Assembly (NCBI GenBank): GCA_023053685.1
Contig: JALIGW010000003.1
Location: forward strand, 146,124,665 to 146,188,664
From: Diadophis punctatus similis
Lineage: Eukaryota > Chordata > Lepidosauria > Squamata > Dipsadidae
DNA length: 64,000 nt
Direction: 5' to 3'
Positions 59,654-64,000 of the stretch are shown one piece after another; positions within the stretch are counted from its first letter, which is position 1, and every line of letters begins with the position of its first letter. The position numbers and the translations under genes were made by a program. Under the pieces are notes generated by a model that saw only the letters and a list, made by a program, of their open reading frames with translations, searched no databases and was not told where the DNA came from.

Positions 59654-60082
59654 TAGAGGTGGGTTCCTGCTGGAGCTGCCCAGTGCACAGCTCTGGTAGG
59701 GGGTGGCCGATTGCACAACCGCTTCGGAGCCCTCTCTGCCGGTCCACCCGGCGCGCCGCCATTTTTTCCGGTGATTTTGGGTTGATTTTGCTTCTGCGCA
59801 TGCACAGAAGCAAAATCGCACCGAAATCTCACGAGGGGATGTGTGCGCGTGTGAGATTTTGGTGAGATTTTGCCTCCGTGCATGCATGAAAGCAAAATTG
59901 TGCCAAAATCTCTCTCTCACGTGCGTCCCCTCGCAAGATTTTGGCGCAATTTTGCTTCCGCGCATGCACAGAAGCAAAATCGCACGAGGGGGCACGCGCA
60001 CATAATGAGTGTGCACACCCTCGAAGCATGGAGATGCACGTGCATGGCTCCGGCAGCGAGGTAAGTGAGCAACCCACCCCTG
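59654..60082. mobile_element. hAT-type MITE, family A, perfect TSD
   Basis: The ends are TAGAGGTGGGTTCCTGCTGG and, inverted, AGTGAGCAACCCACCCCTG. Both flanks are CACCACTC (59646-59653, 60083-60090). The interior has alternating direct and inverted AAGCAAAATCGCA-type segments, as in the 39.1-kb copy. Frames across it are artefacts of these repeats. Confidence 0.96.
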
Positions 60083-60090
60083 CACCACTC

Positions 60091-60360
60091 CCTATAGAAC
60101 AATGGTTGTCATTAGTAAGGCTATGCCTTTAGACAATATCCTATTTTTAATGCAAAGAACAGAAGCAAGCCATGCTTGTTTTCAGAGGATGTAGTTGGGA
60201 TTTTAAAGTTAAGTCCAGCAAAGGTCTCCAATTTCTTTTCCTATCTGTTTACTTACAAAAAAAATAGCTATGTTGAGTCTAGTGCAGACTTAATACACAT
60301 ATGATTTTTAACTTTGATGAATGTTTGTAGAAAATCATATTACTATGATTAAGGGTTTGC
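60091..60360. other. Unassigned DNA
   Basis: No gene or repeat is recognised. Confidence 0.45.
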
Positions 60361-60371
60361 TTTCCAATTTT

Positions 60372-60754
60372 CCACCGCGTCCCTAAAATTGGAAATTTTA
60401 GGGACACGGTGGCTCAGTGGCTAAGATGCTGAACTTGTCGATCAGAAGGTCGGCAGTTCAGCAGTTCGAATCCCTAGTGCCCCGTAAGGGAGTGAGCTCC
60501 CATTACTTGTCCCAGCTTCTGCCAACCTAGCAGTTCGAAAGCAAGTAAAAAATGCAAGTAGAAAAATAGGTACCACTTTGGTAGGAAGGTTAACAGCGCT
60601 CCGTGCGCCTTCGGCATTTTGTCATGCTGGCCACATGACCACGGAGACGTTTTCAGACAGCGCTGTCTCTTCGGCTTAGAAATGGAGATGAGCACCGCCC
60701 CTAGAGCCAGAAACAACTAGCACGCATGTGTGGGGTAACCTTTACCTTTACCTT
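60372..60754 (+). mobile_element. Sauria-like tRNA-derived SINE with 11-bp TSD and inverted 5' junction
   Basis: TTTCCAATTTT flanks the insert at 60361-60371 and 60755-60765. The SINE proper starts near 60400 (GGGACACGGTGGCTCAGTGG, A box), has a B box AGTTCGAATCC at about 60462-60472, the conserved CCAGCTTCTGCCAACCTAGC and CATGCTGGCCACATGACCAC, and ends in an ACCTTT repeat tail. Before the head lies a 19-bp inverted copy of its own start (60372-60390 against 60394-60412, one mismatch). Confidence 0.93.
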
Positions 60755-60765
60755 TTTCCAATTTT

Positions 60766-61086
60766 ATGATTTAGGAGGTGAAGTTGTACAATGTTTAAAA
60801 AGTTATCCTGCCTGACTAACAGGTATGCATTACAATGAAGTTACTGTACCTCTTTTTAAAATAAATAAACAATGAACCGCCTTATACAAATTTCAAAGGA
60901 TGTTAGTATAATGTATCTTCTACCTTTTCTGTGATTCAAACAATACTGAAAACACAACTATGATAAGGTAGACTAGGAAAAGTCACTTAGAGAAAACATG
61001 CTAAACATTAAAATATTTCCAGATTGTATGATCTTACTTTACTTTAGATAAACAAGATCTGGAATAAAAATGAGTTAATGAACAAA
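60766..61086. other. Unassigned AT-rich DNA
   Basis: No gene or repeat is recognised. Confidence 0.45.
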
Positions 61087-61310
61087 TTGTCCCAAAAGTG
61101 CTTTTCAAAAGACAACTGGATTTTCTTTGTTCTTTCCTTGAAGATGTTTCACTTCTTATCCAAGAAGCTTCTTCAGTTCTGATTGAATTGTGGGGAATGG
61201 AAGGATTTATATTCCTTGCAGTCATCCTATTGTTAGCACTCCTCGGTTGTTAGCTCTCTGAGAGTCGTTGAAGCCATTTGGGGGTTTATCTGTACCCTCA
61301 GGGTCACCTG
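61087..61310. repeat. Repeat family H, single-arm copy with longer body
   Basis: TTGTCCCAAAAGTGCTTTTC, then CTTGAAGATGTTTCACTTCT and CCAAGAAGCTTCTTCAGTTC, match the left arm and loop of the 50.9-kb copy. They continue into GTGGGGAATGGAAGGATTTA and further unique text to about 61310. The second arm is absent. This suggests the hairpin copies are short inverted derivatives of a larger element. Confidence 0.65.
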
Positions 61311-61384
61311 AATCAGAGTGCAAATGGATGTGGAACCTTCTTGGAACTGCTGAAAGAAACTTGGAACTACGGAACAAATTGCTA

Positions 61385-61501
61385 TTTATCTTGTACCAAG
61401 TGACTCTTTGTTGTTGGGTAAAGGGTCTGAAATAATGAGCTTGCTATCAGACTATTGCTATTTATTGCAGGATTTCTTTATATCATCGTAAAATATACAT
61501 T
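61385..61501. repeat. 117-bp direct repeat, copy 1
   Basis: Identical over 117 bases to 62563-62679. It is flanked by GGAACAAATTG at 61371-61381 and 61502-61512, an 11-bp direct repeat resembling an insertion-site duplication. A TTGG array follows at once. Confidence 0.95.
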
Positions 61502-61514
61502 GGAACAAATTGAT

Positions 61515-61576
61515 TGGTTGGTTGGTTGGTTGGTTGGTTGGTTGGTTGGTTGGTTGGTTGGTTGGTTGGTTGGTTG
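61515..61576. repeat. (TTGG)n microsatellite
   Basis: About 15 uninterrupted TTGG units. The Val-Gly-Trp-Leu frame over it is an artefact. Confidence 0.97.
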
Positions 61577-62190
61577 AGGTTAGTGTGGAAGAAAGAGTCC
61601 TACATGATTGCACAGATATTTCTAGTATTTTTGGTTTCCAAAAAGGCTAAACCATTCCCACAGAACCTCTTGCTGCTTTTATGCTCACAGATTTAAAGAC
61701 TCTAATGAGTTATTAAAGATTGGCTTCAGCTATCCTCGTGCTCATTGGAGAACATGTTTTGTGATTCTTGAATGATTTCAGTTCAATTCAATGCATTTCG
61801 AAAGATAATGTTTTGCAATCTTGAAAGTTCAGACTATACATTGTCTAAATAATTCAGTAATTATTTCTAATGACTAATTATGGGAGAAACTCATTGGGAA
61901 ACTCCCCAAATAGCACTTCAGAAGCCATGGCAATAAAAGAGTTCATGAGATTTGTGTTATGTCTGAGGGAAAGAGCCAATTTGATACAGTTTGTTCTCTT
62001 TTCATTCCAACGCTGCTTTCTATCTTTTCTATGAAGTTGTAATGACTGGAAACAATACAGCAATTGCCTTGTAATTGTGTCGTGTTTAAACTTGCCATTT
62101 TGAATGCTAATAAGCCATTTCTAATATGTCCATTTCGGTGACCACATTCATATAGCTTCCCCTGACATGCTGCTGCTTGCTGCTGCTGCT
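61577..62190. other. Unassigned DNA between simple repeats
   Basis: No gene or mobile element is recognised. Confidence 0.45.
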
Positions 62191-62359
62191 TTCTTCTTCT
62201 TCTTCTTCTTCTTCTTCTTCTTCTTCTTCTTCTTCTTCTTCTTCTTCTTCTTCTTCTTCTTCTTCTTCTTCTTCTTCTTCTTCTTCTTCTTCTTCTTCTT
62301 CTTCTTCTTCTTCTTCTTCTTCTTCTTCTTCTTCTTCTTCTTCTTCTTCTTCTTCTTCT
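62191..62359. repeat. (TTC)n / (GAA)n triplet array, about 56 units
   Basis: An apparently uninterrupted TTC run of roughly 169 bp, preceded by GCTGCTGCT units (62169-62190). Homopurine-homopyrimidine mirror symmetry can form triplex DNA. Poly-Phe, poly-Ser, poly-Glu and poly-Arg frames are artefacts. Confidence 0.98.
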
Positions 62360-62562
62360 AAATAAACCCCCAAGCATTTTTGAAACTATGTATCTATTCT
62401 CCCTGAGAATGGGAATGAGAATGATAATATAATCATTTACACTGGGGCCTTTGGCAAGCCTAAGATCCAAAGTTTGTAATGGAAAAAGGGAGTCAGTACA
62501 GGATCATATTAATATAATAATGAAAAGCCTTGGATATTTAGCATTTAATACTTTGCCCCTGT

Positions 62563-62679
62563 TTTATCTTGTACCAAGTGACTCTTTGTTGTTGGGTAAA
62601 GGGTCTGAAATAATGAGCTTGCTATCAGACTATTGCTATTTATTGCAGGATTTCTTTATATCATCGTAAAATATACATT
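62563..62679. repeat. 117-bp direct repeat, copy 2
   Basis: Identical over its length to 61385-61501. A short TTTGCC lies on each side (62552-62557 and 62679-62684), which may be chance. It ends five bases before the telomere-type repeat. Confidence 0.95.
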
Positions 62680-62684
62680 TTGCC

Positions 62685-62742
62685 TTAGGGTTAGAGTTAG
62701 GGTTAGGGTTAGGGTTAAGGTTAGGGTTAAGGTTAGGGTTAG
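62685..62742. repeat. Interstitial telomere-type repeat (TTAGGG)n
   Basis: About nine TTAGGG units, with one TTAGAG and two TTAAGG variants, in the middle of a non-telomeric context. This is the vertebrate telomere motif. Its left neighbour is the 117-bp duplicate and its right neighbour a SINE. Confidence 0.95.
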
Positions 62743-62940
62743 TCTTGATTCCTGCTGATCTTCTGGACTAGTCCCTGTAGTTTTCTTGGCATCATTTTTG
62801 GATTTTCAGATTTGATTTGCCATTGCCTCATTCCTAGGGCTGCGAGTGAGTTACTGACCCAGGGTCCCCTTTGTGCCTAAGTCAGGCCAGAACTTACAGT
62901 CTCCTAGTTTCTAACCTGGTGCCTTTAATCTCCACACAAA
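62743..62940 (-). mobile_element. tRNA-derived SINE
   Basis: It matches the 52.1-kb copy on the same strand: plus-strand TTTCTTGGCATCATTTTTGG, TTTGCCATTGCCTCATTCCT, GGGCTGCGAGTGAGTTACTG, and a head end CTCCTAGTTTCTAACCTGGT. The tRNA-like boxes are decayed. Confidence 0.72.
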
Positions 62941-63657
<717 letters not shown>

Positions 63658-63838
63658 TCTCTATCCATATCTCTCATCATTCTCTATCTATACCTCTATC
63701 TCTATCATCTCTATCTCTATCATCTCTGTCTCTATCCATCTCTCTCTCATCAATCTTTATCTACTTCTACCTCTATCTCTATCTCTCATCATTCACTATC
63801 TCTATCTCTATGTATCATCATTTCTATATCATCTATAT

Positions 63839-64000
63839 CAGGGGTGTCAAACTCAATTTCATTGAAGGCCGCATCAGGGTTGTGTTTGACCTTAGGGGGC
63901 CGAGGTGGGCATGGCCAGGGTGGGCATGGCCAGCTCAATGTCACTCATGTTGGGGGCACCTGTGGTGGTCCGAGCTCTCTGCCAGTGAAAACGGGCTCCC
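63839..64000. mobile_element. hAT-type MITE, family D, cut by the window edge
   Basis: The left end CAGGGGTGTCAAACTCAATT matches the terminus of the 37.6-kb element. The interior has GGGTGGGCATGGCCA repeated twice (63905-63932). The right end lies outside the window. Confidence 0.75.

Noticed and set aside
61110..61180. Hammerhead-ribozyme-like core in repeat family H (minus-strand GGATGAGAAG-GAAAC pattern)
   Set aside because: The CUGAUGA box reads UGGAUGA, stem II would be about one base pair, and stems I and III do not form convincingly. The resemblance is probably chance.
62107..62470. Open frames of up to 175 aa with poly-Arg, poly-Glu, poly-Ser or poly-Phe
   Set aside because: They are translations of the TTC/GAA array in different frames, with no independent coding signal.

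Overview
This is a 64-kb piece of AT-rich vertebrate nuclear DNA. I find no protein-coding gene, exon, tRNA or rRNA gene that I can support. The repeats point to a squamate reptile, most likely a snake: CR1 and L2/Rex-like LINEs, a CR1-L3-type LINE 3' end with a GAATA-type tail, a Bov-B (RTE) LINE 3' end, reptile-type L1s, Sauria-like tRNA-derived SINEs, many short non-autonomous hAT elements, and abundant long microsatellites. The species call is inference. The repeat identities come from protein motifs, diagnostic ends and target-site duplications (TSDs) that can be read directly.

Layout. 1-9 kb: mostly unassigned AT-rich DNA with two CR1 3' ends (3.5 and 5.7 kb; the second is split by a hAT element), a CAT array and a 450-bp TTTTA array. 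9.9-12.1 kb: the longest element, a 5'-truncated CR1 with a nearly whole reverse-transcriptase region. 13-23 kb: an R4/Dong-like LINE relic, a Bov-B 3' end, an L2-like 3' end and a CR1-L3-like 3' end. 23-27.9 kb: hAT elements, a perfect 66-bp-arm palindrome, an LTR-like segment, a TA-flanked MITE and LINE relics. 30.5-31.4 kb: a SINE broken by two different DNA transposons. 33-39.6 kb: a SINE with a 13-bp TSD, further MITEs, an L1 with a 17-bp TSD, and an L1 split inside its ORF by a hAT. 41-42.2 kb: an L2-like LINE. 44-60 kb: more hAT elements (one containing a 116-bp-arm fold-back), CR1 fragments and SINEs. 61-64 kb: a patch rich in simple repeats, with an exact 117-bp duplication, a GAA/TTC array, an interstitial telomere-type repeat and a 110-bp TC array.

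No genes work together here. All reading frames I can explain belong to decayed retrotransposons; no transposase gene is present, so the hAT-like and TA-flanked elements must have been moved by enzymes encoded elsewhere. Seven hAT-type insertions keep perfect 8-bp TSDs and three more have TSDs with one mismatch, so their borders can be given to the base. I did not find a new biological system. The best leads are structural: nested insertions, long fold-backs, and the 117-bp duplication beside telomeric repeats. Several TE-poor stretches (13.7-16.5, 18.6-21.6, 46.8-50.0 and 56.3-59.2 kb) could hold conserved non-coding elements, but sequence alone cannot show that.
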